From Epiperipatus broadwayi (taxonomy: Eukaryota > Onychophora > Udeonychophora > Euonychophora > Peripatidae): a stretch of 64,000 bases of DNA. Each line of letters starts with the position of its first letter. Position 1 is the first letter of the stretch. A program made the position numbers and the translations under genes. Location of the stretch: assembly GCA_028023455.1 (NCBI GenBank), contig JAQFVV010006272.1, positions 5,449,217 through 5,513,216 on the forward strand, written 5' to 3'. Shown piece by piece: positions 14,480 through 25,330 of the stretch. The notes under the pieces are model-generated. The model searched no databases and was not told the origin of the DNA. It was given only the letters and a program-made list of their open reading frames with translations.

Positions 14480-14880
14480 TATCAATATCCTCATTATTTT
14501 ATTCTTTTATTTCATCTTTCCCAACTTCTTCATCCCATCAATTTTTTCTCTTATTTGTTCATCCTCCTTGTCATCTCCTTCATTTCATCTTTCCCATCTT
14601 CATCTTCATCCTATCCTATCCTATCACCATTTCATTTCCATCTCCTTTTTTCTCATATCTCTAATAGTTTATCTTTCATCTCACTTCATCTTTAATTTTC
14701 TCTTTTTCATTATCCTCATCATTATCCATCTATTCTTCTTCTTCTTCATTATCATCTCATCTTTTCCATCTCTTCATGTCATCATCCATTTCTCTCTCCC
14801 CTCCTCATCTCATTCTTTCTTCATAATTTTCATTTTTCGTCATCACCACCTACTCCCTCCTCTCATCGTTTCATTAAAAG
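14480..14880. repeat. Pyrimidine-rich (TCATC/CTT) low-complexity tract
   Basis: About 400 bp of the plus strand are almost free of G and made of TCATC, TCTTC and CTTCAT words. The 112-codon frame at 14568-14906 is a by-product (Ser/His/Phe/Leu/Ile only) and is not a gene. Confidence 0.75.
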
Positions 14881-14904
14881 GTTACAATATATATGTATGT
14901 GTGT

Positions 14905-15615
14905 AAGTTAACACACATTCTCAAAATATTATCATATAGCCTTTGCATTGCTACAATAAGATTTACATATCCCCCCCCTTAAAAAGAGACAAAGGGACAG
15001 TGGAAGTCCTTGATTTAAATCAATTTTTATTCCTTTGTATCATTTCTAATATATTTTTAACATTTTTTTAACGTTTCTCTTGCCTTTAGGCAAGTTGGTA
15101 AACTCTTTTATTAGTGTCTTAATAATTTTTAATGTTCATTTTTCATCCTATATGGTTTAAGGATGTGAGCATTATATGGCCTTTTTATATTTTTATCATC
15201 CTAAATTAAAAAAGTGTTTTCACCATGTTTCTGTACACTTTCATAAAGTTCCTCAAATAAAATTAGATGCCTTCACAAACATTTTATCACCTACTTTAAA
15301 AGAATAAGAAATTTTCTTTTGTTTATGCTTCCTCTTTTTCCTTTGGTTATACATCCTCTTATATGTTTGGTCATAATCCACTTCTATATTAATTTTCTCC
15401 AATATTACATCCAATGGAGTTTTTATAAGCTTCAGAGATGCTTTACCAAAATGAAAATGGATAGTGTCAAATCCTATAGACTCATTCCAGATCAAATTAA
15501 TAATTTACAATTGTCTTTTTGCTTAATCCTTTCATATGTGCATACATAAACACACATACTCTATTCCCAAAATATTATCATGTAGCCTTTACATTGCTAT
15601 AATAAGGGTTACAAT
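14905..15615 (-). mobile_element. Remnant of a Ty3/gypsy-type LTR retrotransposon
   Basis: A related block of about 50-60 bp (CAAAATATTATCATATAGCC near 14919 and CAAAATATTATCATGTAGCC near 15569, each followed by TTTGCATTGCTA or TTTACATTGCTA) occurs on both sides of a minus-strand integrase fragment. The blocks could be remains of terminal repeats, or a simple duplication. Neither a TG..CA end nor a target duplication was found. Confidence 0.45.
15090..15495 (-). pseudogene. Gypsy-type pol fragment: integrase C-terminal region
   Basis: The minus strand from 15495 reads MIWNESIGFDTIHFHFGKAS..., then PLDVILEKINIEVDYDQTYKR and SFKVGDKMFVKASNFI. After a stop it continues, with shifts, as LYESVQKHGENTFLI and KNIKRPYNAHILKPYR. 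The order (S/T)GFxPxxxxFGK, a spacer with a basic QRKKRKHKQKK patch, Y.F.VGDKxxVKA, then PYNxxxLKPYR is the end of Ty3/gypsy integrases, after the catalytic DDE core and including the GPY/F-like module. The core, reverse transcriptase and gag are missing. The copy has stops and is non-functional. Confidence 0.6.
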
Positions 15616-16728
15616 ATGTATTATTTGTTTTGTATATTATGTTATATAGTCAATTTTTTGAAGTTATATATTCGATCTCTGTATGATAGTTTTATTCTAT
15701 TTTATTGTTGTTATTTTACTTCCATTATGGAACACGTGTTATATATGCAATAATTGGTTAACATTGAAATAGATTAATATTTGTAAAGGGCACTAAATCA
15801 TATGACAAAAAAGGCTTCTTAAGTATGATTAATATATATATTTATATTAGCTGTTGTATATGATTTCTATTATTTACTATAATTTATATGAAAAAAACAG
15901 CATATTGGATTTCATTATTTCCATTTTTGATGATATATGCACTGTAAAAATGTATAGTTCTAAATCCAAAGGCAGATAAGACTAATTATGCAATAGATGT
16001 CATGTCATTATTATCTACATTTTAATTAAAGATTTTAGAGTGCTATAACAAATTGTATTATTGGGCTTACAAGCAATGAAAACTACACTTGACACTGTTA
16101 TAATTTGATAATCTTTTTCCAGTGCTGTAGTGAAAAAAAATTAGTATTCAATTCCATTATGAATCTGCTTATTTTTACAATTGTATTGGATGCCAATTTT
16201 TATAGTTGGACACAACTGGAAATTTGATGATTCCAAAAGGCTGTAAGGAGTTAGGATGGCAAAAACTCCCAATTTGTTGTACTACAAAACTGATGTTGAT
16301 TGAATACTCCCAACCATGTTACTAAAAAAGAATGATAGTATGCTGCAAAACATTGCTCTTCTTAAATAAAATATGACTTCATAGATATTTAATTTTAGCC
16401 ACACTTGCACAATTGATCCCTATGAAATGACTTTTGCCATAACACAACAGTCCCACAATACATTGGTAAATATTTTTCAAATCTACCTTACATATATAAA
16501 ATCATAAATGAAATGGAAATAGAAGTAAATGATATAGTTCACTAAAATCCTGAATATAAATTTGTTAATAAGTGATGAAAATTTCTTTAATTTGGCTAAC
16601 CTTATATAAAAAATCAACTTTTGTTAAAAACCATGCAGAAAAAGAGCATCTGTAAGAAAAAGTCATTTTATTCTGAAAAAAATATTAATAAATATTTATT
16701 TAATATTGAAATACAAGTATAATGTATA
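15616..16728. other. AT-rich DNA, nothing recognised
   Basis: This lies between the gypsy relic and the Tigger-like element. No supported frame or repeat border is seen. Confidence 0.45.
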
Positions 16729-16730
16729 TA

Positions 16731-17595
16731 CACCTGGGTCTCTTTTTACGCGAATTTATTTAACATGATTTTGAAGTTACGCGATTCGTGTTTCACCGGA
16801 AGTCGATTTCCGATAATGCGCTATTACTTTAAATAATAAATTTCGCGCACTTACGTTGTATTGAAAGTAATAGCACATTATTAAAATTCGACTTTCATCT
16901 TAGTAATTTCAATATTTTCAGTGCTTTATAATTGTAAGATTTTATGCAATAATGAAATTAAAATCATGATTTCCACATTTTATGTATACACATATTAAAT
17001 TTTACAAGATTATAATGTAAATTTGTTCAAACATTGTGCATGTTAATTTTGCATTTTAAATCACATTCTGTTTTTGCTTTTTAAAAAAAAATGTAATCAA
17101 TTATTATTTTCTTATTAATGACACTAATCATTAACGTGCTCTTAAATTCCAACGAGAGCTAAATGTTTGTATGTCTGGATATCGCGAGCTTCGTAAACAA
17201 TTAATAAAATCATCGACTCAAAGATTAATTACTAATTACGTTGTCACCAGAAAATCATAATTAAAATGTGTATAAAAAAATGTAAATTACTGTACTGTAA
17301 ATTATGCATAAAAATATATTATTTTGAATAAAATTAAATATTATAGTTAAAAAAAGTTTGTCTTGTATCAATTTTTTTCAAATTTGAAATTTTTTATTAG
17401 TCATATTTTATTTCCTTATTTTTTTTTTGCGCGAATTTTAAAGTAATTTTACGTTGGTGCTTTGCTTTTACACGAATTTTGAAAAATCACAGACCACATC
17501 CCCCCTTTTTCAATGTAAGTTACATCTATTTTTGTGCGATTTCGTTTGCGCGTTTTCTGAGGAACCTATCTATCGCGTAAAACAAGACCCGGGTG
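16731..17595 (+). mobile_element. Pogo/Tigger-like non-autonomous DNA transposon, copy 1
   Basis: Inverted ends CACCTGGGTCTCTTTTTACG (16731) and CGTAAAACAAGACCCGGGTG (ending 17595) are flanked by TA on both sides, as for Tc1/mariner-superfamily elements. Near the left end is a subterminal inverted repeat (GTCGATTTCCGATAATGCGC against the block ending near 16893). The interior matches copy 2 at 44228-45233 in reverse orientation. It includes a relic of a short coding tail (MSGYRELHKQLIKSSSQ in copy 2; SGYRELRKQ- and SSTQRLITNYVVTRKS-like here) shortened by a deletion. Such a helical tail before an ITNYF-like end resembles the C-terminus of pogo/Tigger (CENP-B-like) transposases; this assignment is inference. 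No catalytic region remains. Confidence 0.7.
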
Positions 17596-18099
17596 TACTT
17601 AATCTACATGTAATTAATGGAAATTTGAACTAGGATTTTAAGTTCCTTTCCTACAGTCATCCACTCTATCCAATATAACTAATACACAAGACCACATATA
17701 TGTGAAAAAGATAAATGATCTCCAATATACATATTTCCTGCTGAACTCACTTGCTCTAGATCAATTCAATATATGTAGAAAAATGGAAAAAAATAATAAA
17801 GTTGCATTCCATAAAATATTTAAAGCAGACTTATTTAATAAATGTGAAGAAAATAAAACTAAATTTTGTAAGTAATTTTAGAGTTTTGTTAAAATATATA
17901 AATGCAACTTATAATTGTTTTTTTTTAAAAATTCTTTTAATTAAATTTTCTTCTAGAGTCTTTATATAGGTAATGGAAATGATTTTATATAACGCATTAA
18001 AATGTAAATATTAAAAGTCTAAAGCTAAACTAATTGACGTTATGCCAAATTCACAAATCAATCAGACTAGTCAAAAAATATAAACTCTAAAACACAATC
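17596..18099. other. AT-rich DNA, nothing recognised
   Basis: This is a spacer between the Tigger-like element and the PLE. Confidence 0.4.
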
Positions 18100-18100
18100 A

Positions 18101-18134
18101 ATGGTTTCATTGCTACGACCAGACTTCTCAAGTG
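18101..18134 (-). ncRNA. Hammerhead-ribozyme-like motif after PLE 1 (degenerate)
   Basis: Just downstream of the PLE ORF end the minus strand reads CTTGAGAAG, then TCTGGTCGTAGCAA, then TGAAACC. The order (C)UUGANAA, stem-loop, GAAAC is that of a hammerhead core with stem II between the two conserved boxes. Two other PLE groups of this window carry a comparable motif at the same place. The core is imperfect and stem II pairs only partly, so it is probably inactive. Confidence 0.3.
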
Positions 18135-18169
18135 AAAAAACTATAAAATAACAACATAGTTAAACCAAA

Positions 18170-18490
18170 CATTACCCACAATTCCACTTAACTCCCATAT
18201 ATCCTTATTATTAAAATAACTTTTAAATAAGTTAATTGCTTCAGAATCATAAATTTTTAATAATAAAGATTCTTTAATTCTTTCTATTTCATTTTTCTCA
18301 AAGAAGACAACTTTAGCCTCATCAAAATTGTGTGGCCTGTATCTTTTTCATGGATATATAGAGAATTTCAACCCCTACTTTTATGTACCTTTATTCTTTC
18401 ATTTAAGCTCAAACTACTTTGACCTATATATACCTTCTTACAAACACAAGGGATGATATACACTATTCCAGGAATAACCTCTCTATCAAA
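18170..18490 (-). pseudogene. PLE 1 GIY-YIG endonuclease fragment
   Basis: On the minus strand from about 18480 the frame reads GIVYIIPCVCKKVYIGQSSL then SLNERIKVHKSR. This is the GIY-YIG core in its PLE form (VYxIxC...VYIGQ), with the conserved arginine of the ERI helix. After a stop and a frameshift it continues with NFDEAKVVFFEKNEIERIKE and SLLLKIYDSEAINLF, including the glutamate-bearing helix of this nuclease family, and ends near 18170. The order is right and only small indels separate the parts. Confidence 0.75.
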
Positions 18491-18589
18491 AATTTCCTTT
18501 GTATTAAATTATTTAATAAATCATTCAAAATAATACTTCTTTTCCAAGCAATTTTCTTATTTCCAAACAAATTACTATTTTTGGTACTT

Positions 18590-18762
18590 TAGTATTTTTC
18601 TTGCTATGATGTATTATTCCAAAGATGTATCTCCTAGTGATTTGCGGACAAAGTTAATCGCTAAAATTTGTCCGCAGATCATGTGGAGGCATTACGTTAA
18701 AGATCAAAAGATTAGAATAGTACATCTTCGGGATAATACGTCATAGCAAGAAAAATAGTAAA
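18590..18762. mobile_element. Palindromic MITE-like element inside PLE 1
   Basis: CTTTAGTATTTTTCTTGCTA (near 18587-18606) with the following ATGATGTATTATTCCAAAGA is repeated inverted at about 18724-18767 (TACATCTTCGGGATAATACG, TCATAGCAAGAAAAATAGTA). An inner stem TGCGGACAAA / TTTGTCCGCA (18642-18679) sits in the middle. The inverted ends of about 44 bp around a short loop suggest a small fold-back element. Confidence 0.6.
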
Positions 18763-19720
18763 GAAGCCAGCCGGTAGACACATCGGAGGGTGCCGTGTTT
18801 GTCGTTCCTATGGAAAAAAAAAATTGCACGTGCAAAAAAATACATAAAAATTATTGTAAATTTGAATTGACTACAAAAGAATTTATAAAAAAATTTGTAA
18901 TTTAAAATTATATAACAAGAAAAATACTAAAGAAGCACTAAAGAAGACATAGCAAGAAAAATACTAAAGAAGTCATCCAGTAGACTTAGCAAAAATAACA
19001 CTAAAGAAGACATAGCAAGAATAATACTAAAGAAACCATCTCATAGTAAGAAAAATACTAAAGAAGCCATCCGTTAGACATAGCAAGAATAATACTAAAG
19101 AAGCCAGCCAGTAGACATAGCAAGAAAAATACTAAAGAAGCCATCTCATAGCAAGAAAAATGTCAGATGACACCATCTTTGTTGTTCCTCGAAAAAAAAA
19201 ATTACATGCACCAAAAAAATACATAAATTAATAGTAATTTACTAAAATTATTGTAAATTCAAATTGACTACAAAATAATTGCAGAAAAATTTATAAAAAA
19301 TATTTGTAACTTTAAAATTAAACAGACAATAAAGAACAATCTTCCAGATATAGTGCAAATCTGTCATACAGTGGAAATGGTGACGTAAAAAACGTCTTAA
19401 TTAAAAGGTACTATATTATGAAATTAAAAGTGTACTCTTTTTTTATTGAAAATAAGGATAATTTATAAGGAAAATGGAAAAGAAAACAACGAACCAAAAG
19501 AAGCAAAATAAAAAATAACATAAAAATGTCTTAAAAGGTAGTATATAAAATTATGAAATTTTAAGAAAAATATAAAAGAAGCAAGCATTAAATATATATG
19601 GAAATGTGTACAATTTTTTTTTAAATAATACCTCAAACATCACTATAAAATAAAAAATAACCTGTAATGTCGATGTATAAAAATGTCTTAAAAGAAACAA
19701 AATGAAAATTACTTACAAAT
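18740..19720. repeat. Tandem repeats built from the MITE end (CATAGCAAGAAAAATACTAAAGAAG)
   Basis: The word CATAGCAAGAAAAATACTAA, with small variants followed by AGAAGCCAT(C/CC), occurs about eight times between 18745 and 19165 in units of about 30-55 bp. It is identical to the right inverted end of the palindromic element directly to the left. A larger unit (GTTGTTCCTCG..AAAAAAATACATAA..TTGAATTGACTAC..) occurs at about 18795-18920 and 19180-19325. A third motif (AAAAATGTCTTAAAAGG) recurs near 19385, 19523 and 19678. It has no coding potential. Confidence 0.65.
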
Positions 19721-20109
19721 AGTGGTGGTGTAAAATTACTGCAATATCAAATCGATAGTTAAAAATTCACTCTATATAGTAATAGGATGTCAATATTAAA
19801 TATGAAATATATAAAAATATTCTCAATATGATCAAAAAAGTTATTGTGCTCACGCCGATAGCAAAACCACAAACGATAGAGAAATGACAAAATTTCACAT
19901 AGGAATCTCACGGGTCACCACGATAAAAAAATCACCATTTTAATGGATTAGTCATGCCAGTGTCTTTGTTGCCATGACATCGTTCATCTAATCTTCGATG
20001 AAATCTTACTGGCAGAAAATATGTTAAGCGAAATACATCGTAGCTTAATAAATACTCTATAAGAAGGTAATTTAAATGGTAAAGAAATAAAATCACATTT
20101 TTCTTTTCC

Positions 20110-20940
20110 TTTACATTATTACAAATATTATTACTATTAAATGAAATACTTTTAACAAATTTATCAGAGTAACCAACACTCAAATAATCTTTCTAAAATT
20201 GATCTTTTTGAAACAAAGCTACCCCATTAAAATTATTTAATCTATTATTTCTATAACAATAATTTCTTAAACAACTACTTTATGAGATACAGATTGGTAG
20301 CTATGGTTTAATTATAAACCTTAATTCTTTACTCTTAACATAATGACTACATACCAAACAATTATTCTTTACATTTCTAATCACCAATAAATCTACAAAT
20401 TTTAATTTAACAAAATCTACCCCCCCCCCCCAATCCTTCTACAATATATTTTATAGAAAGAACAAAACAATTAAACTCATTTACCAACTTTTTCAATTTA
20501 TTACTATTAACTACAAAAAAACAATCATCCAGATATCTAACAAATAACTTTAAATAAAAACAATCCTTCTTAACAATAATTTCCTCTTCCAAATAATTAT
20601 TACAAACTGAACAAATTAAAGGAGAAATAATATAACCTATTATCCACCCTTTCTTGATCTTATAAAAATTACCATTATAAGTAAAAAACTGAATCCTCCA
20701 ATAATAAAATAAAACTTTAATAACTGTAATCTTATTCTTTGACAAAGATCATATTAAACCAAGACAGACATAAGAACATCAATACTGCTTAATCTATTAA
20801 TAGATTAATACATATTCTCAATATCCAAACTACCAAATACCCAATTACTTTCCATTTTAAAATTATTAATCTTATCAAAAGCTTCAAAAGAAGAAACTGT
20901 GTAATGACCACAACATTATCTGTAAAAAAGATACAGACCA
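20110..20940 (-). pseudogene. PLE 1 reverse-transcriptase fragment
   Basis: On the minus strand a broken frame gives NWVFGSLDIENMY near 20840-20810, which is the PLE motif A (SxDVxxLYtsIP-like). Then comes FFTYNGNFYKIKKGWIIGYI, SPLICSVCNNYLEEEI (motif B region) and LFVRYLDDCFFVV (motif C, with DD), all in a frame at 20745-20407. After a shift the frame continues with VALFQKDQF and LSVGYSDKFVKSISFN, typical of the region after the PLE palm. A poly-C run at 20421-20430 causes one frame break. The QG of motif B is replaced by IG, and several stops exist, so no active enzyme is encoded. Confidence 0.7.
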
Positions 20941-22247
20941 CCCTATTAAATTTAATGAGGTTATGGTTACCGTCTTTGAGAGAAATGAAATAAAATATTT
21001 TTAAAAGTGACTATACAATATATTTTATTTTTAAAAGTACTGATGTTTGTTTATTTTTTGAAGCATTAATAATTAATGTCATAAGAAACTAACTGTTTTT
21101 TAACTTTATGTTAATAAAAGACATTAAAGTTTTATTTCTCTCAAAATCATTTTAATAATTTTAAAATATTCTAAAAATAATCTAATTTTGCAACAAACTG
21201 TATTCACACTGAGAACTATATATACATGCATATATGAAAAATTAATCATGCATTTTAAATGTTGATTTCATTATATTTAATTCTTTATACAAAGGTTAAT
21301 GAAGAGTAATTATGTGACAATGGTTTAGAATTAAAAGAAATTTCAATATTTCATATTGATCTTGTAGGAGTTGATTATGATTACTTCATATATCAAAAGT
21401 GTCAATTGTTATCTATCAGTCATTATTAAAATCTAAATATTTAAAAATGCTTGATCTCTTGTTTTTCCTGAGATAAGAACATGGGATATATTAAATCAGA
21501 TAAATAAGAAATAGTTAATCCAATTAATTATTTAACTAATCCAAAGAGTAGTTCCCAACTTATTTTAATCACAGAATCCTTTTCATCTTGATAAAAAATC
21601 TTGGAATCCTTAATCAAAACTCATTTATTAAAAATAATAATAATGAAAAAGCAAAATAATAAATTGGTAATTAACATGAAGATTCAACTTCTTTTCTTTC
21701 AATATGCTGCCAAAATTTGGTTTGTGGATTTCTGAATTCTAATATCGGGAAGTGGCATTTTTGTTTTGTCATAGTATAAAGTGAAATTTTTTCATATATA
21801 TTTAACTATTAATTAAAATTCAAAAATTAATTTTTTTTGCAGAATCCAAATTGGAATACTAATGTAGAATATATTGTAACATGAATTGTATAAAATTATA
21901 GATATATAAATTAAGACAAGCACTCATTTTTCATTATCATATATCCTCAAGCACAATCTATCAGCACTTACATATTCATTTATTTTCATTTCAATATATA
22001 TATGAACAACAAAGATTTTAATAAGTATGATTTTCTAATCAATATAAATAGTGTAAATATAATGTACCTTTAATCCAAAGACAAAAATAAAAATAGTAGA
22101 AAGATCATACATTATATTTTTGGCTAAAAAAAATATTCTTTTATCTACTTTTTACCTCTATCTTAATATTTAGTGTCTTAAAAAACTAAATCTTCTGTCA
22201 AAATATAATTTTAATTATGAAAATAAATTAATATAATAACTACTCAC
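20941..22247. other. Intron or flank left of the last visible SLK exon
   Basis: The sequence directly right of 22241 follows the exon donor gtgagt read on the minus strand. The rest is AT-rich with no supported feature. Confidence 0.5.
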
Positions 22248-23267
22248 CAATGGTTCTTTTTTATTTGAAATTTGAGATTCATGACCATTCACTTCTCTGC
22301 TTTTATCTTTATTTTCTTTATCACTACTGCCTTGACTATCTACAGTAGACACACTCTCTGTATCTGATGGATATGGTTTAAGTTTAGTACTAACTTCTTC
22401 CTCCTCCTCTTCTCTTTTGCCAAGTTTCTCTTCAAAAGCACTAAGTTCTGCTTCAGTAAGACCACTGTTACTACTAATAGGAATATTTGGGCTATTTGGA
22501 CTTGAAGGAATTTCTTCATCTAGGTTAACAGAAACTTCTTGAATTTCATTAACCTCTACAGATTTGGCTACTTTTTGAGCAACTTCAGCAAGAGGTTGCA
22601 TACCTTGGATCATGTCTTTAACACCTTTTTTAGAGCTTTTTTTCTTCTTTGACTTAGATGTTTCAATATTTTCTCCAGATAAAATTACCCCTTTGTTATC
22701 AATAGGAGAAGAAATTTCATTTTCTTCAGATGGTTTGCCAGTGTCAGATTTTTCTTCATCTGACATCAAAATAAAATTTTCTTCAGTGTCAGTGGTGGGA
22801 CTTGATGGAAGTTCATCTTTTGATAATACTTCTCCACTACTTAGTTCCTGATTAGTATAATCAGGAACCATTACCTTAACAATCCCATCTGCATCAGAAT
22901 CTGATGAAGTTACAAGAACAAGATGGACTTCCGAAGGAATTGATTTTTTGGCTGGTGAAATAACCACTTTAGTTTGCTCAGCATCAACTTGCTTCAAATC
23001 TTTAAGATTAATTACTTTAGTTTCTTCTGTTACAGTTGGCTGGGATGTTTCTTTTTCTGAAGACAAAATAGCTTTTTCATCATCTTTATCTAATGACTGC
23101 TCAATTTTTGATTGATCAGCAATTTCTAAATTTTTCTCTTCTGGTATTTTTGGTGTTTTGGGCTCTTCTTCATTATCTAATAATTCATCAAATGCTTGGT
23201 CCATAGCCAAACTGATTTCTTCTTTACTTTCCTCATCTATAGGACTAGAATCAAGAGGACTTTCAGC
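22248..23267 (-). CDS. SLK: SLK-like kinase exon: large acidic disordered linker
   Basis: This 1020-bp exon (340 codons, phase 0 to 0) has acceptor atttttag|GCT and a strong donor CCATTG|gtgagt. It opens with AESPLDSSPIDEESKEEISL, contains MDQAFDELLDNEEEPKTP, several Ser-Pro and SSP sites (for example ELPSSPTTDTEE and PSSPNSPNIPISS), a KKKKSSKKGVKDM basic patch and a run of five or more glutamates after EEKLGKRE. Nothing suggests a folded domain. In SLK/STK10 proteins a long acidic linker lies between the kinase domain and the C-terminal PKK/coiled coil, which fits. An opposite-strand ORF inside it is a shadow. The next exon is not visible in the remaining 22 kb. Confidence 0.75.
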
Positions 23268-24044
23268 CTAAAAATAAATAATTATACATTTAATTTCTAA
23301 ACTATTAGTTTGTCAAAAATTTACTGACACAGAATGTCTATTCTAACACATTACATGGATAGACATGTTATATGCACACATACATATATATATATGCTAT
23401 ATTAATTTAAAAATTTCACAGACTTATAAATGTAAACATTGAAATTTAATGAGAATTTTTCCATGAATAATCTTAATAAAATTTCAGCTATAATATAACT
23501 GGCAACAGCTAATAAAAACTAGTGATGCAAACTGAGATCAAGTGATCCACTAATAATATTATTTGTCAGAGCCATATTAAACCAAAAGAAGAACCATTTT
23601 TAGGTTAATATTCTAGCTAATCTAAATTATTGCATGAATAAATTCCTTTTGCATTTTAATGCTTACAATTATAAGTCTAAGCAAATCTTTAACAAACATA
23701 TATAACTCTCTGTAAGGAGGTGCTTAATTGCCTGTGAAAATTCAGAGAAATTGTTATACCTCAAATTTTTCATAAAATATGTATGATTCACTATTCTTAT
23801 AAAAAGTTAAAGTATTAATTAAAAATGTGGCTTAGACAAATATTCTTAATAGTAAATTATTTGATTTCAACCTGTATATCCAGTTTTAATAGCATGTTTG
23901 CTGGTTAACATAAGCTGAAATATTATATAGATTATTACATAGAAAAATTTCTATTACAATATTTAAATACATATATATTGCAATAAAATCAAATCATATA
24001 TCAAGTGACTTCATTTAATAAGTTTGTATTACAAATGCTATATA
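23268..24044. other. SLK intron sequence, no feature
   Basis: This is AT-rich intron upstream of the acceptor at 23268. No repeat borders are seen. Confidence 0.5.
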
Positions 24045-24170
24045 ATGAGCATGCCAATAGCTCTTAACAAGCTTTTCAGATGAAAGTCGGAGCTAAAAAC
24101 TGGTCTGAGGATAGGGATATTCTGAAAGCTTGTTAAAAACTATTGGCAGACTCCGAATATAATATATATA
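24045..24170. repeat. Short palindromic element
   Basis: GCCAATAGCTCTTAACAAGC (24052) is inverted at about 24127-24165 (AAGCTTGTTAAAAACTATTG, GC), with about 50 bp between the arms. It is a MITE-like hairpin with unclear flanks. Confidence 0.45.
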
Positions 24171-24304
24171 CAAAATAGTTTATTGCTCAAAATTTCAAAA
24201 GAGGTTTAAGCAATGGAAATAATAGAGCTGGGCTATGATCTATGAATCCTGAACTCTATCAAGCCACACAGAGCATAATTTATAATGATCAAGATTAAAA
24301 AAAA

Positions 24305-24460
24305 TTCAAAATCATAGTGATACTAGATTTAAAATTTTCATTTTTAAAATTATAATAAAATTATAAAACAAACGACATCTTATGAAAAACTAAAATTGAA
24401 AACTTATAATTTCAAAAATGAAAGTTTAAATCTAATATGGTTATGATTTTGAAAGCATTT
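24305..24460. repeat. Imperfect hairpin
   Basis: TTCAAAATCATAGTGATACT (24306) is inverted near 24433-24455 (AATATGGTTATGATTTTGAA), with AT-rich pairing continuing between the arms. Its origin is not recognised. Confidence 0.4.
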
Positions 24461-24899
24461 CTTTATTTTTAATTTTTATTTTAATTATACATATATTGTA
24501 ACAGTTATTACATGGCACACAATAACATAGTGTGTGCACAAATATATATGAAGTTGAAAAGTAGAAATAAACAGACAAAAATTTTGTAGATATTTTGTAC
24601 ATCTCCCTGGAATAATCATAATAAAAGATTAAATAATTTTAAATTTAAAATAAAATTTTATAATCAATTAAACAGTTTAAAAAGGTCTAATAAATATTTT
24701 TATTGAATTTTGATTTTGAAATTAAAAACAAGCATGTTTCCTGATAATTGTAAAAATCCATTATCTATTCTAAAAATCTTTTAACTAAAATCTTTGTAGA
24801 TTATACTTTGATAAAATTCCAAAAGTTGGTTTTAATTAAAAGTGATTAAAAAAATAAAAAGTTTTTAATTAATATATTTTTGTCACCCAAACCTACTAT

Positions 24900-25330
24900 A
24901 AAAAAGGGTGGATATAAAAGAGCTGTAGTAATTGTTTTGAGATGAGAGGGCTGTAGTTGTTTTTTCCAAAAGTAAGACTTGGTTTTTGGTTTCCAGAGTT
25001 ATACAAATAGTTACCATGAAATTATAAAGAATGTAAGAAAAAGTCCAGCAGCTACTCTATAGTTCAATATGGAGTTTTGATTCATATGGAAGCATGATTC
25101 ACTTTCTGTGTTCATTAACCTATACAAATGTGTTCTAGAAGATGGTTTGCTTGCCTGAAGTCTATCCAATCCTAGACAGAAGGGGGATCACTGCAAACCA
25201 ACAGTTACCTGGACTATACTTTTCCCAATGATGACAATCCCAGACTGGCCCCATCAAGAGAATTCATGTTGATGAAGAATTAGTTATATATAGGCTGCTT
25301 TATCTATGTGAGGAACCACAGATAAACATA
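24900..25330. repeat. Unclassified higher-GC segment in the SLK intron
   Basis: The stretch 24900-25310 is less AT-rich than its surroundings (for example CAGAAGGGGGATCACTGCAA and CCCAGACTGGCCCCATCAAG). No frame, terminal repeat or splice-supported exon was found. It is probably an old SINE-like or DNA-element relic. Confidence 0.25.

Larger units (their letters stand above)
18100..20940 (-). mobile_element. Penelope-like element 1, decayed and interrupted
   Basis: A minus-strand PLE is recognisable in two blocks. Block one (about 20940-20110) is reverse transcriptase. Block two (about 18490-18170) is the GIY-YIG endonuclease and 3' end. Between them (18590-19900) lies unrelated tandem and palindromic repeat DNA, so the element was interrupted. 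Stops and frameshifts are present in both blocks, so it is dead. PLEs encode a reverse transcriptase fused to a GIY-YIG nuclease and prime synthesis at the target. Confidence 0.75.

Noticed and set aside
14568-14906. 112-codon plus-strand frame
   Set aside because: It comes from a pyrimidine-rich low-complexity tract and has only Ser, His, Phe, Leu and Ile in quantity.
19932-20183. 83-codon minus frame as an independent gene
   Set aside because: Its first half (GYSDKFVKSISFN) is the post-palm part of the PLE 1 reverse transcriptase; the rest is not conserved.
1-22247. C-terminal PKK/coiled-coil exons of the SLK gene
   Set aside because: I searched the minus strand for charged coiled-coil frames with splice borders and found none; they probably lie outside the window.
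22612-22851. 79-codon plus-strand frame
   Set aside because: It is the antisense shadow of the large SLK linker exon.
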